Shown here: positions 7,271-16,149 of the stretch, in pieces
Position numbering within the stretch: the first letter of the stretch is position 1
How the letters are laid out: the number at the start of each line of letters is the position of its first letter
NCBI GenBank assembly: GCA_021777995.1
Contig: JAJYCW010000011.1
Span: 1 to 54,988 of the forward strand
Origin: a bacterium
Lineage (GTDB): Bacteria; Armatimonadota; Chthonomonadetes; Chthonomonadales; Chthonomonadaceae
Reading direction: 5' to 3'
DNA length: 54,988 nucleotides
Notes under the pieces: generated by a model
The model's input: only the letters and a program-made list of their open reading frames with translations
What the model was told of the DNA's origin: nothing
Databases searched by the model: none
Translations under genes and position numbers: made by a program

Positions 7271-9604
7271 CTACTTGGGCTTGGAGTCATCTCGATCGCC
7301 GCTGGCACGATAAACATCCAGGATATCCCCTAGACCGTATACTTTTTGAATTATCTCGTCGAGGTGATCGGTGTTCTTGACTTCGATGGCTAGTTCAAAA
7401 GTAGCCGTTCTATCCCTATGTGATTGCGTCTTTACCGCCGTGATATTGGTTTTCGCTTCGCCAAACACTGTTCCAACGTCGGCCAGGAGTCCCGTTCGAT
7501 CCAGAGTGATCACCGTAAGGTAGACCTGATAGACCTGCCCCTCATTTCCCCCATATTCAACTGGCACGCATCTGTCGGGCTCGGTGGCAAGATAGTGTCG
7601 TGCATTGGGACATTCCCGCCGGTGCAAGGCCATTCCCCGTCCACGTGTAACGTAGCCGACAACATCATCCCCGGGAATCGGCAGACAGCAGCGTGAGCGT
7701 CTAAATAGCACATTGTCGGTGTCGATCGAGCCTGCTGTCACCTTCAGTTTGCGGTCGTCAGCGCGTTTGCCGCCGATCTGAATGCCTCGATCCACTTCTG
7801 GCACGGGCTTCAACCGATTAAGGACGGTAAGTGCTGCCAGCGCGCCGTATCCAATAGAGGCCAGCAGCTCTACTTCACCTGGCATGTTAAAATCCGATGC
7901 GATTGACCGTAGAACCTCGTCCTTCAGGAGGTCACGGGGGGAATCTGTCCATGCTTTGGGTTCTCGATCAAGCTGGTGTGCCAGCTCCTTTTCCAGTAGG
8001 TCGCGACCGCGTTGAACATTCTCCACCTGATGGAGGCGTTTGAAGTACCCCTTTATCTTGCTGCGTGCATGTGAAGTTTTGGCGAGAGCGAGCCAATCGC
8101 GACTGGGGTTGGCATTTGGGCGGGTGAGTATTTGTACCACGTCTCCGTTATGAAACTGATACGCAAGAGTAACCATGCGGGCATTTACCTTTGCTCCTAC
8201 GCAGTGATCACCTACCTCACTATGCACGCGGTATGCGAAATCGATTGGCCCGCTTCCTGCGGGAAGATCTACCACGTCGCCCTTAGGAGTAAACACGACA
8301 ACCTGATCTGTAAACAGATCCTCGGTGACGTTACGCATGAACTCGTTGTGATCGCGGCTGTCGGCCTGCCAGTCAAATAGTTGCTGGCGAAGGAACGAGA
8401 GGCGCCGTTCAAACTGGTCACTTGTCTTTCCACCCTCTTTGTACTGCCAGTGGGCAGCCACACCGAATTCGGCGGTTCGGTGCATCTCCCACGTACGAAT
8501 TTGTACTTCTAGCGGAGTACCGTGTGGGCCAAGGACCTTGATATGAAGCGACTGATACATGTTGGATTTCGCTTGCGCGATGTAATCTGTAAACATATTG
8601 GGGATAGGTGACCACAGTGCACTCACTATCCCCAAACACTGGTAGCATTCGCTTCTGGTGGAAACGATCACACGAAGAGCCGTCAGGTCATAAAGATCGG
8701 TGAAGTCCAGCCCCTGCTGCCGCATCTTGTTGTAAATGCTGTACAAGTGCTTTGGGCGGCCCTTCACTTGCGCAACGATACCGTCTTCTGCTAACCGTTG
8801 CTGCAGCAGACCAATCGCTTCATCAACCTCGGCTTGGCGTTCATCTCGGTTGCGTGCGACCATCGCCGTAATCTCTTGAAAGGCTTCTGGCTCCACGTAG
8901 GAGAACGCTAGATCCTCGAGCTGCCACTTCAGTTGCCAAATACCCAATCGGTGTGCGATGGGGGCGAATATTTGAAGTGTTTCTGAGGCCATGCGAAGCT
9001 GACGATGGGGCGGAAGAGCGCTAAGTGTGCGCATATTGTGTAGGCGGTCTGCAAGCTTTATAACGATTACGCGTAAATCACGCGCCATGGCGAGGAATAT
9101 CTTGCGGAGGTTTGCGGCATTTTTCTGTATTTCTGCTTGTCGCTTCCTTCGCTTAATGGTCGCCTGATGCTCCGATTCGTCGGTGTCATCCGGACGTTCT
9201 TTTCCTTCATCGATACCAATATTTTGTAATTTAGTGACACCGTCAACAAGCATGGCCACTTCGTGGCCGAACTCGGATTCCACTTCCTCAATCGTTACCC
9301 CGCAATCCTCTACGGTATCATGAAGGATTCCTGCGGCAAGGGTCTGCTCGTCCATTTCGAGATCGGCAAGAATCTCCGTCACTTCAACAGGGTGGGTGAT
9401 GTACGGTTCTCCGCTTCGCCGACGCTGAAGAAAGTGCTTTTCAAATGCAAATTTGTAGGCGCGTTCAACGAGACTTACGTCTGCATTAGGGCGGTAGACA
9501 TTTAAGCGAGCTTTGATGCGTTCCAGGCCCTGGTCCGCCTCGCGAAATGCCGCTTCTGCGCGCTCTTGCATGTCATCGTTGGACTCGGGTAAAACTGAAG
9601 ACAT
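7271..9604 (-). CDS. rel: RelA/SpoT-family bifunctional (p)ppGpp synthetase/hydrolase
   Basis: A 777-residue long RSH protein that makes and degrades the stringent-response alarmone (p)ppGpp. Domain order is complete. The HD hydrolase domain (about 45-200) has HDTVED at 95-100. The synthetase domain (about 255-375) contains YDLTALRVIV. The TGS domain (about 415-480) begins near DQVVVFTPKGDVV. A zinc-finger/RIS region carries RCCLPIPGDDVVGYVTRGRG, and a C-terminal ACT domain runs to about 765. The intact HD motif argues for a bifunctional Rel rather than a synthetase-only RelA. The ATG start has CAGGTG upstream, inside the end of the preceding small frame. It lies upstream of the phosphopantetheinyl transferase gene. 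Confidence 0.95.
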   Translation of the reverse strand: MSSVLPESNDDMQERAEAAFREADQGLERIKARLNVYRPNADVSLVERAYKFAFEKHFLQRRRSGEPYITHPVEVTEILADLEMDEQTLAAGILHDTVEDCGVTIEEVESEFGHEVAMLVDGVTKLQNIGIDEGKERPDDTDESEHQATIKRRKRQAEIQKNAANLRKIFLAMARDLRVIVIKLADRLHNMRTLSALPPHRQLRMASETLQIFAPIAHRLGIWQLKWQLEDLAFSYVEPEAFQEITAMVARNRDERQAEVDEAIGLLQQRLAEDGIVAQVKGRPKHLYSIYNKMRQQGLDFTDLYDLTALRVIVSTRSECYQCLGIVSALWSPIPNMFTDYIAQAKSNMYQSLHIKVLGPHGTPLEVQIRTWEMHRTAEFGVAAHWQYKEGGKTSDQFERRLSFLRQQLFDWQADSRDHNEFMRNVTEDLFTDQVVVFTPKGDVVDLPAGSGPIDFAYRVHSEVGDHCVGAKVNARMVTLAYQFHNGDVVQILTRPNANPSRDWLALAKTSHARSKIKGYFKRLHQVENVQRGRDLLEKELAHQLDREPKAWTDSPRDLLKDEVLRSIASDFNMPGEVELLASIGYGALAALTVLNRLKPVPEVDRGIQIGGKRADDRKLKVTAGSIDTDNVLFRRSRCCLPIPGDDVVGYVTRGRGMALHRRECPNARHYLATEPDRCVPVEYGGNEGQVYQVYLTVITLDRTGLLADVGTVFGEAKTNITAVKTQSHRDRTATFELAIEVKNTDHLDEIIQKVYGLGDILDVYRASGDRDDSKPK

Positions 9605-9613
9605 AAATGCTAT

Positions 9614-9832
9614 TCACCTGTAAAACCAGTGTTCAACCGGTTCATCCAGCTCCTGAATTGCACCGCGGACATACCGTGCAAGTATATCAGTGTACCACGA
9701 TATAATGGGATGCTCTTCGAATGACGTGTACCTCCACTCAGCAGTTGGCAATAGGTCTACCAGCAATGCCAGGTTGGGAGCACTCTCGACATTGAGGACT
9801 AGTGTTGCTAGAAGTTGATCCTTATTTATCAC
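9614..9832 (-). CDS. Small hypothetical protein upstream of rel
   Basis: A 72-residue frame with a GTG start, ending 9 bp before the rel start codon, so that the rel ribosome site lies in its last codons. That arrangement would suit a translationally coupled leader gene. I recognise no family. The product has no signal peptide or membrane segment and contains several Trp and Tyr residues near the C-terminus. No strong Shine-Dalgarno is visible before the GTG, so it may be a chance frame within the rel leader. Confidence 0.4.
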   Translation of the reverse strand: MINKDQLLATLVLNVESAPNLALLVDLLPTAEWRYTSFEEHPIISWYTDILARYVRGAIQELDEPVEHWFYR

Positions 9833-9997
9833 TGTACGAAATAATGCGCCGTGAGGATCAACTTCATGTATAGCGGTTGTGGGAACCTATAGCGGGGTAA
9901 CCACACTAACGAGATGTTTATTGGTGCCCGTTCGTGAAAAGGGTTAGGTACACTCTACCGATAGCGTAACAAAAAAAACCGAGGAATGAGTACTAAA

Positions 9998-10600
9998 ATG
10001 TTCACAGGTCTAGTGGAGGCAGTTGGCACCGTTAGTGATATAAGCCTGGGCGAAAAATCCGCACGCCTTACAGTAACATGTGGTGTGATTTCTGCGAGTA
10101 CTGTAATAGGTGAAAGTATTGCCGTTAACGGGTGCTGCCTAACAGTAATTGGGATTAACAATGAAAGCCTCACCTTTGATGCTGTGCCCGAAACGTTGAG
10201 GATGACTAATCTTGGCGACCTGCAACCCGGTGATTCGGTGAATATTGAACGCCCGGTGGCTGCCAACGCGAGAATGGGCGGACACTTTGTGCAGGGGCAT
10301 GTTGACGGTGTAGGGACCATTGTGTCGATAACGCCAGAAGATAATGCGATGATTTTTACCGTGAAGGTGGATGAAAGTTTACAAAAATATCTCGTAAGCA
10401 AGGGCTCAGTTGCGGTAGACGGCATAAGCCTGACGGTGGCACGAGTGGAGCCATCAGGCTTCTCCGTATGGATCATACCTCACACTCTCGAGGTCACGAT
10501 TTTAGGATTCAAGAAAGTTGGATGTAAAGTTAACATCGAATGCGACATTCTCGGGAAGTATATAGAGCGTCTATTAGCTTACCGAACTGATCATTGCTAG
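9998..10600 (+). CDS. ribE: Riboflavin synthase, alpha chain
   Basis: About 200 residues with two lumazine-binding repeats, the normal architecture. The trimer converts two 6,7-dimethyl-8-ribityllumazine molecules to riboflavin and a pyrimidinedione. The first repeat starts MFTGLVEAVGTV, and GGHFVQGHVDGVGTI marks the start of the second. SLTVA and the LGKYIERLL tail are typical. An in-frame ATG exists at 9986, but GAGGA (9981-9985) abuts it. The same site is 12 nt from the ATG at 9998, which gives the canonical N-terminus, so I choose 9998. No FMN riboswitch core is visible upstream, and no other rib synthesis genes are adjacent (ribF is at 21657). Confidence 0.93.
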   Translation: MFTGLVEAVGTVSDISLGEKSARLTVTCGVISASTVIGESIAVNGCCLTVIGINNESLTFDAVPETLRMTNLGDLQPGDSVNIERPVAANARMGGHFVQGHVDGVGTIVSITPEDNAMIFTVKVDESLQKYLVSKGSVAVDGISLTVARVEPSGFSVWIIPHTLEVTILGFKKVGCKVNIECDILGKYIERLLAYRTDHC

Positions 10601-10652
10601 GAGTTAATCGTGGCGTCAACTTTGCGTTAAGCACGAACGGGAGAGAACCACT

Positions 10653-11333
10653 GTGACGGACAACATGCCCGATGGGTTGCCTACAATTGTCTCGTTAAAT
10701 GTTGGACGTCCTGCCTGGCATATGAGTGGTACAGCAGCTCACGGAGAGACCAAATGGTATTCCGGCATTGTAAAGTCATCTATTACGGAGCCAGTATTAC
10801 TTGGTGAGTTGAATCTGGAAGGTGATGAACAGGCGGATGGCTTAAACCACGGCGGTCGTGACAAGGCCGTACTGGCATACGCATGGTCGCATTATAATCA
10901 CTGGCCTTCTGAATTGGGGCGCACCACGCTGCCGGTGGCAGCGTTTGGCGAGAACTTTACACTATCAAACTGCAACGAAGCAACTTTTTGCATTGGCGAC
11001 ACCTACGAGGTGGGTGCAGCTATCCTGCAGGTTTCTCAGCCTCGCCAACCTTGCTGGAAACAGGAGCGCCGATTGGATTGTCCCGGTCTTATAGTGAGGA
11101 TGACAGGCAGTGGCAGAACGGGCTGGTATTTTAGAGTTCTTCGCGCGGGGCTCGTTGGGCCTGGAAACCAGTTCAGGTTAGTTGCACGTCCAAATCCAGA
11201 CTGGACTGTGGAGGCCGCCAATAGGGTTATGTATGCACGTCCAATTGAAGTTGCACGTGACCATTCACTGGCTGCGTGTCCGTATCTTTCTGAGTCCTGG
11301 GTGAATACACTACTGCGGCGTTCACCCAAATGA
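10653..11333 (+). CDS. MOSC domain-containing protein (YiiM-like)
   Basis: A 226-residue protein of the YiiM group of MOSC proteins, relatives of the molybdenum-cofactor sulfurase C-terminal domain. Several members bind molybdopterin cofactor and reduce N-hydroxylated compounds. The pattern is clear: DGLNHGGRDKAVLAYA near residues 63-78, FGENFT, and QVSQPRQPCWK containing the conserved Cys that ligates the cofactor. The GTG start at 10653 has GGGAGA about 8 nt upstream. It follows ribE by 52 bp. A cofactor link to the MogA-like protein at 28351 is possible but not shown by position. Confidence 0.8.
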   Translation: MTDNMPDGLPTIVSLNVGRPAWHMSGTAAHGETKWYSGIVKSSITEPVLLGELNLEGDEQADGLNHGGRDKAVLAYAWSHYNHWPSELGRTTLPVAAFGENFTLSNCNEATFCIGDTYEVGAAILQVSQPRQPCWKQERRLDCPGLIVRMTGSGRTGWYFRVLRAGLVGPGNQFRLVARPNPDWTVEAANRVMYARPIEVARDHSLAACPYLSESWVNTLLRRSPK

Positions 11334-11371
11334 TCTGTTATGCGCATTAAGTCTAGCTCCACGAGTGGTGA

Positions 11372-11401
11372 TTGACAAGTCTGTTATGCTTGGGCTATAC
11401 T
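11372..11401 (+). promoter_or_regulatory. Sigma-70 promoter for the aminotransferase pair
   Basis: TTGACA (11372-11377), an 18-bp spacer and TATACT (11396-11401). The ATG of the aminotransferase is 79 bp downstream of the -10 element. Confidence 0.7.
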
Positions 11402-11480
11402 CTTCGATAATGGAATGTACTGATCCTAACGAGGGTAATAGGCTATCGTCTTATGGATCAAGAGGTAGTGTATCCTCATA

Positions 11481-12680
11481 ATGAATAGCTCTAGTATCCC
11501 CGGTAAGCCCCTGAACAAAATAGTGGAGTCGTGCCCTCCCTCAGGTATTCGTCGCTTTTTTGATATTGCTCGACAGATGGAGGGAGTGATCGCTCTGGGC
11601 GTTGGGGAGCCCGATTTCGTTACACCTGACGTCATTCGATCTGCTGGTGTTAAGGCGATCACCGATGGGTTAACCGGTTACACTTCTAATAGTGGATTGG
11701 CCGAGCTTCGGACGGCAATTTGTGCCTATCTTAACCGCTCTTATGGTGTGAGTTATTCATCTGAACAGGAATGCCTTATAACGGTGGGAGTGTCGGAGGG
11801 GCTAGATCTTGCCTTGCGGGTGCTAATTAATCCCGGGGATGAGGTGATTGTTCCAACCCCCTGTTACGTAGCCTACCTACCTGGAATTGAGTTCGTCGGT
11901 GGTTGTCCAGTGACTGTTGAATGCGCGCCTGAAACCGGATTTGAGATTGATCCCGACGCTATCGAGAATGCAATCACTCCTCGTACAAAGGCTCTTCTTA
12001 TCGCATCGCCCGCTAATCCTACTGGTGCAGTCCAACCAGCACACATACTTCAAAGGCTGGTAGACATAGCCGTTAAGCATGACCTGTACATTATTTCGGA
12101 TGAGATTTACGAACGTCTATGCTATGACAGCCCGCCGTTGTGTATGGCCTCCCTAAAAGGAGCTCAAAACCGTACAGTAGTTTTGAATGGATTCTCGAAA
12201 AGCCACGCAATGACCGGCTGGCGAGTGGGGTATTGCTGCGGTCCAGGAAATATAATTGCACTGATGACCCGCATCCATCAATACACAATGTTGTGCGCTC
12301 CTCACATGTCTCAGGTCGCAGCAACGGTAGCGATGAACGAGGGTGATGCAGCAGTGAACCTGATGATTGCAGATTACAAGACTAGGCGCTCCGTATTTGT
12401 TGCGGGCCTCAATGCGCTAGGCCTCGAGTGCAAGATGCCTGGTGGTGCCTTCTATGCATTTCCGTCGATTCGGTCGTCTGGACTTTGCTCACAGGAATTT
12501 GCTGAAAAACTACTGTTTGAAGAGAAGGTTGCAGTAGTTCCGGGTGATGTGTTCGGTCCAGGGGGTGAAGGGCATATTCGCTGTTCTTATGCAGCTTCCG
12601 TTTCATCGCTCACTGAGGCATTAAAGCGGCTGCAATCCTTTCTAGACCGATATCGAGCCGCTGGAAACAGCGCACAGTGA
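11481..12680 (+). CDS. Class I/II pyridoxal-phosphate aminotransferase (aspartate aminotransferase-like)
   Basis: A 399-residue fold-type I PLP enzyme of the AspC/PatA-like group. Features in order: GVGEPDFVTPD (about 41-50), SPANPTGAV (176-184), ISDEIYERL with the Asp that contacts the pyridine nitrogen (205-213), Lys240 in NGFSKSHAMTGWRVGY forming the Schiff base, and a C-terminal IRCSYA containing the carboxylate-binding Arg. Such enzymes transaminate aspartate, aromatic amino acids or N-succinyl-diaminopimelate; the exact substrate is uncertain. The stop codon overlaps the start of the next gene as GTGA, so the two are translationally coupled. Confidence 0.85.
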   Translation: MNSSSIPGKPLNKIVESCPPSGIRRFFDIARQMEGVIALGVGEPDFVTPDVIRSAGVKAITDGLTGYTSNSGLAELRTAICAYLNRSYGVSYSSEQECLITVGVSEGLDLALRVLINPGDEVIVPTPCYVAYLPGIEFVGGCPVTVECAPETGFEIDPDAIENAITPRTKALLIASPANPTGAVQPAHILQRLVDIAVKHDLYIISDEIYERLCYDSPPLCMASLKGAQNRTVVLNGFSKSHAMTGWRVGYCCGPGNIIALMTRIHQYTMLCAPHMSQVAATVAMNEGDAAVNLMIADYKTRRSVFVAGLNALGLECKMPGGAFYAFPSIRSSGLCSQEFAEKLLFEEKVAVVPGDVFGPGGEGHIRCSYAASVSSLTEALKRLQSFLDRYRAAGNSAQ

Positions 12681-13309
12681 GGAAATCCCTGATTTGCGCC
12701 ATTTCTAGTTTGTTACTCGTCAATACTATTGGTGTATGCCGCGCAGACCAGGATCTTTTATCACCTTCAGCCACAACATCGTACCCAAACCAGCTGAAAT
12801 TGACGGCTATTGGTGCGCCGTGGCACCATGGTGACAGTTATGCCTGGTTGCAATACGCCTCGCCACAGGGCATTGAGTTCCAACTTGAGCGCACAAAATT
12901 ATTTCCTGACAGACCCGCGCGCTATGGGCTCAATGTGGCGTATCCTCTGTTAATCGATATTGGATCTATACCAGCGCTAACGGTGGGCATACGCGATGCA
13001 TTGGGAACCGGGATTGACCATATGGCGCTCTATGCAGCTGTAGGTAAAGAAACTCCCCTGAGCGAGTCACAATCGAAATGGATTCGTAGTTTCACGCTAA
13101 CGGCGGGCGTGGGAACTGGAAATCTGGAAGGTCTGTTTATTAGTATGAGATTGCGGCTAAGGTCGGGACTGCAGTTGTTCGGCGAGGAATACCGCTATCG
13201 TCCAGATGTAGGGTTTGAATTCCCGCTTGAACGCCAGGTTTCGGCAAAGGTAGCTTCACTAAACGGCCGGCTATTTTTCGGTGCTGAGATACGTATACTA
13301 AACAATTAG
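12677..13309 (+). CDS. Exported protein of unknown function
   Basis: A 210-residue product with a clear Sec signal peptide (MRKSLICAISSLLLVNTIGVCRA). I do not recognise the mature part. It is rich in alternating hydrophobic and polar stretches with aromatic residues, for example FTLTAGVGTG and LRLRSGLQLFGEEYRYRP, which suggests beta structure, possibly an outer-membrane or periplasmic beta-barrel-like protein. This is only an impression from composition. Its GTG start overlaps the TGA of the aminotransferase gene. The biological link between an aminotransferase and this exported protein is not evident. Confidence 0.65.
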   Translation: MRKSLICAISSLLLVNTIGVCRADQDLLSPSATTSYPNQLKLTAIGAPWHHGDSYAWLQYASPQGIEFQLERTKLFPDRPARYGLNVAYPLLIDIGSIPALTVGIRDALGTGIDHMALYAAVGKETPLSESQSKWIRSFTLTAGVGTGNLEGLFISMRLRLRSGLQLFGEEYRYRPDVGFEFPLERQVSAKVASLNGRLFFGAEIRILNN

Positions 13310-13343
13310 CTGATTCGCAATCAGCACATCAGGCAAGGTAACT

Positions 13344-14450
13344 ATGGCAGACTCCACGCAAGATAATCGCAAAGTCGTTCTAATCAAGAGCCTACGAACC
13401 AAGAACCGGTTTTATGCGCTGGTTCACCCGGATCGTAATATTAGAAACGCAGACACTGTACCGGAAACGCCGCCAGATCTTATCCTTGGCATAGCCTATC
13501 CGTGTTTGGAGGATGGTCTCAACGACTTTGCCGTAATTCGTACCACGTTTGAAACACTTGACCTGTTTTCGGAAGATGATCCTCTTCGTGAAGAGATGAT
13601 GGAGATTGTTAATGATGCTAGAGATAATCTAGTACGACGACTTACAGAACTTCGAGACCTCATTCACGAAAATCGATCGTTCTTTCTTGGCACCGATTAT
13701 AACGAATTTAAAGCCTACACAATGGGCATGATAAATCGAGGCCATCAACGCCGCACCCTAGACAGCATGATGAAACTCGATGTTTTTAGCAGTGTTGCCG
13801 AGGCTGAGGGATTTTCAGATTCAAACGATTTACCGTACCGATATGAATTTAATGAAGGTGCGCTTGTAGCAGATACGTCTGCATTACCACCCCGTGAGTT
13901 CATTGTCGCACTCTTCGATGACGTGCTTTCCAGCGTTCTGGACGACAAGAATTACGGACGCAAGTATCTGTTCGACCGGAACGTGTTTCAGAAGTTTATT
14001 GCCGTCATGTTTGTAAACTATGCCACCACGGATCCGATTTTCTACGGTATCAACCGCCATGATTATGCAGTTTCCGGCGATAAGGAGATGGATGATACGC
14101 CACTCTACATTGCAATTCGTCGGCAGATTTTACAGATTGAGCAGCACCTTGTTGTGGAATCGGGTGTCGACGGCGAACCCCGCGTGGGTGTGCCAGAGTT
14201 TGACGGTCGTAAGGATCACCTTGACCTGATTTACAATGATGTTGAGCTTCCAAGCCAACTTGTAAACGAAGAGATTCTATTGGGTCCTATTACCTCGCTC
14301 TGCCTAACGGCCAAGCAGCTTCGACGCAGCGTTGATGCTGATACCGTTCGACGCGCACAGGTTGTACTGGATGACGCCACAAAATTGGTCACCGCCTTAA
14401 AGCGCATTGGAGTTCTCTCTGAGCTTACGGTAAACCCTGCTGAAGATTAG
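13344..14450 (+). CDS. Conserved-looking cytoplasmic protein of unknown function
   Basis: A 368-residue acidic protein without signal peptide or membrane segments. I recognise no domain. The N-terminus (VVLIKSLRTKNRFYALVHPDRN) is basic, followed by long charged, helical-looking stretches. The C-terminal third (about 290-360) looks like a helical bundle with LCLTAKQLRRSVDADTVRRA. AAGG lies just ahead of the ATG. It follows the exported protein by 34 bp, so it may be the third gene of the 11481 operon. Codon use looks like its neighbours and gives no sign of transfer. Confidence 0.6.
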   Translation: MADSTQDNRKVVLIKSLRTKNRFYALVHPDRNIRNADTVPETPPDLILGIAYPCLEDGLNDFAVIRTTFETLDLFSEDDPLREEMMEIVNDARDNLVRRLTELRDLIHENRSFFLGTDYNEFKAYTMGMINRGHQRRTLDSMMKLDVFSSVAEAEGFSDSNDLPYRYEFNEGALVADTSALPPREFIVALFDDVLSSVLDDKNYGRKYLFDRNVFQKFIAVMFVNYATTDPIFYGINRHDYAVSGDKEMDDTPLYIAIRRQILQIEQHLVVESGVDGEPRVGVPEFDGRKDHLDLIYNDVELPSQLVNEEILLGPITSLCLTAKQLRRSVDADTVRRAQVVLDDATKLVTALKRIGVLSELTVNPAED

Positions 14451-14574
14451 TTCATTCGCTACTCTACACCAATGCTGGCGCTGCTCGTTTCATGTGGTTG
14501 ACAGCTATCTGGACTCTGGCTTCCGCGCGGTAGGCTGTTTCTCGCGGCTTCCTCTTCACCACCATTTCCACCAG

Positions 14575-14608
14575 TTTGTTACCGAATGCTTAAGCTGGGG
14601 GTAACAAA
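14575..14608. other. Inverted repeat in the leader of the cyclophilin pair
   Basis: TTTGTTACC (14575-14583) and GGTAACAAA (14600-14608) form a perfect 9-bp stem around a 16-nt loop that itself contains GCTTAAGC. It lies about 95 bp before the first cyclophilin gene and 125 bp after the 368-residue gene. No T-run follows, so an operator or mRNA structure is as likely as a terminator. Confidence 0.35.
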
Positions 14609-14702
14609 TATCTGTTGGGTGAGCCGCTGGCAATAAAACGAGAACCCACATAATTCCGTAAATAATCTGGTTCGTAACGATACGAAACCCGAAAGGTGAT
14701 GC

Positions 14703-15404
14703 ATGCGCAATGCTATTCTAGGACTGCTCGCTCTGGTTTGTGTAGCGATTGGAATATCGGCCATCACTAGCCACCTTCATCCTGGTGGTGAGCTGGCACC
14801 CGAGGATCAGCCGCCACCTCAACAGCCTAAGCGCCCACCCCGGCAGAGGTTTACTCCCGCACAGTCTGCTGCTGCCTTTTCGCAAGCCGAGAAGAGCGCA
14901 GAACAGGTTGTTATGACGGTGAAACACCGCGGCGAAATTGACATAGACCTTTTTCCATCTGCCGCGCCAAAAACCGTCGCACAGTTTGTGCAACTAAGTA
15001 AGGCCGGTTTCTACAATGGTTTGCTATTCCACAGAGTTATTCCGAATTTCGTTGCACAGGGCGGTGACCCAAAAAGCAGGAATGTCTCCGGGAGCGCCAT
15101 CGCGGGTTTATCGGAACAACAGGTCGCGCAACAATATGGACTGGGTAAAAATGGATCCGGGCACAGCATTGTCTTTGAGCAAAACCGGCTAACAAATCAA
15201 CCTGGAACGCTCGCAATGGCGCTCAGTTCAACAAGATCCGATACCGCAGACAGTCAATTCTTCATCAATCTTAAAGATAATAGTAACCTGGATGGTGACT
15301 ACTGTGTGTTCGGTAGGGTAACCAAAGGCATGAGGGTTGTTAAGTCCATACACCAGGGGGATCGGATAGATTCCATCCGCGTGCTGTCGGCTAATCCAGA
15401 GTAA
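14703..15404 (+). CDS. Exported or membrane-anchored cyclophilin-type peptidyl-prolyl isomerase (copy 1)
   Basis: A 233-residue protein with an N-terminal hydrophobic segment (about residues 4-22) acting as signal or anchor, a Pro/Gln-rich linker (about 28-55) and a cyclophilin domain from about 70 to 230. Cyclophilins isomerise Xaa-Pro bonds during folding. Family motifs are FYNGLLFHRVIPNFVAQGGDP, with the conserved Phe-His-Arg, then LAMAL and DSQFFINL. The gene starts with ATG behind a GAAAGG site. It is followed 69 bp later by a closely similar gene, evidently a tandem duplication. Action is expected in the periplasm or at the membrane. Confidence 0.88.
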   Translation: MRNAILGLLALVCVAIGISAITSHLHPGGELAPEDQPPPQQPKRPPRQRFTPAQSAAAFSQAEKSAEQVVMTVKHRGEIDIDLFPSAAPKTVAQFVQLSKAGFYNGLLFHRVIPNFVAQGGDPKSRNVSGSAIAGLSEQQVAQQYGLGKNGSGHSIVFEQNRLTNQPGTLAMALSSTRSDTADSQFFINLKDNSNLDGDYCVFGRVTKGMRVVKSIHQGDRIDSIRVLSANPE

Positions 15405-15473
15405 AACAAATAACGTGACCTGTTGGTCCGTTTCACAATACCAAAACGACGAAGACCGAGAGGTACTATAACG

Positions 15474-16109
15474 ATGAACAAGTTTATTAGGATTTCACTA
15501 ATAGTCTGTGTTGCTGCGGGGCTGCTTCGTGGAGCAAGCTTCGCAAATGCAGAACCAGAGACGAGCCATCCCATAAAGGTTGAGGTTGCCGTAAAACATC
15601 GCGGTGACTTTGTGCTCGCACTATATCCCAAAGCAGCTCCTAAGACGGTAGCGCACTTCGTGGCGCTAGTGAACAAGAAGTTTTACAACGGAATACTATT
15701 CCACCGCGTCATTCCAGGATTTGTGGCACAAGCAGGGGATCCCAAATCCAAAACGGTGCACGGTTATGACATTGCACACCTTAGCGATACCGAAGTTGGT
15801 GCACGATACGGCCTTGGGATGGGTGGTAGCGGCACCACAATACCATTTGAAAAAAATGCCCTGACTAACCAACCAGGCACCATTGCTATGGCCCTTAGTG
15901 CTCCGGCTAGCGACACTGGAGACAGCCAGTTTTTTATTAACCTGGTATATAACCAGTCTCTAGATGGTCAATACTGCGTATTTGGCAAAGTAGTCAGCGG
16001 TATGAACGTTGTAATGAAGATACGGCAGGGGGATCGCATCACCTTCATGAAGGTACTCGATAAGCGTTCAGCCAAGGACACTCACAAGAAGACCAACAGC
16101 AAAAAATAG
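15474..16109 (+). CDS. Exported cyclophilin-type peptidyl-prolyl isomerase (copy 2)
   Basis: About 211 residues: a signal peptide (MNKFIRISLIVCVAAGLLRG, likely cut after ANA) then a cyclophilin domain with FYNGILFHRVIPGFVAQAGDP, IAMALS and DSQFFINL. It is clearly paralogous to the preceding gene; the catalytic cores align almost without gaps, while the N-terminal regions differ. I use the ATG at 15474, which has GAGAGG about 10 nt upstream and gives a clean signal peptide; the upstream in-frame GTG at 15423 would add a basic non-signal stretch. A short Lys-rich tail ends the protein, and a hairpin at 16121-16149 follows. Confidence 0.88.
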   Translation: MNKFIRISLIVCVAAGLLRGASFANAEPETSHPIKVEVAVKHRGDFVLALYPKAAPKTVAHFVALVNKKFYNGILFHRVIPGFVAQAGDPKSKTVHGYDIAHLSDTEVGARYGLGMGGSGTTIPFEKNALTNQPGTIAMALSAPASDTGDSQFFINLVYNQSLDGQYCVFGKVVSGMNVVMKIRQGDRITFMKVLDKRSAKDTHKKTNSKK

Positions 16110-16120
16110 GCGCACATCAG

Positions 16121-16149
16121 GGTGCCTCGGGCTTTTATCCTGAGGCACC
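16121..16149. terminator. Terminator hairpin between convergent genes
   Basis: GGTGCCTCGGG (16121-16131) pairs with CCTGAGGCACC (16139-16149) with one G-T wobble; the loop CTTTTAT is T-rich. It overlaps the stop region of the minus-strand metalloprotease-like gene, so it may end both transcripts. Confidence 0.6.

Noticed and set aside
9833-9997. FMN riboswitch upstream of riboflavin synthase
   Set aside because: None of the conserved RFN-element core sequences can be found in the 165 bases.
14498-14526. Promoter from TTGACA at 14498 for the cyclophilin pair
   Set aside because: No acceptable -10 is found at 16-18 bp (TTCCGC at 17).
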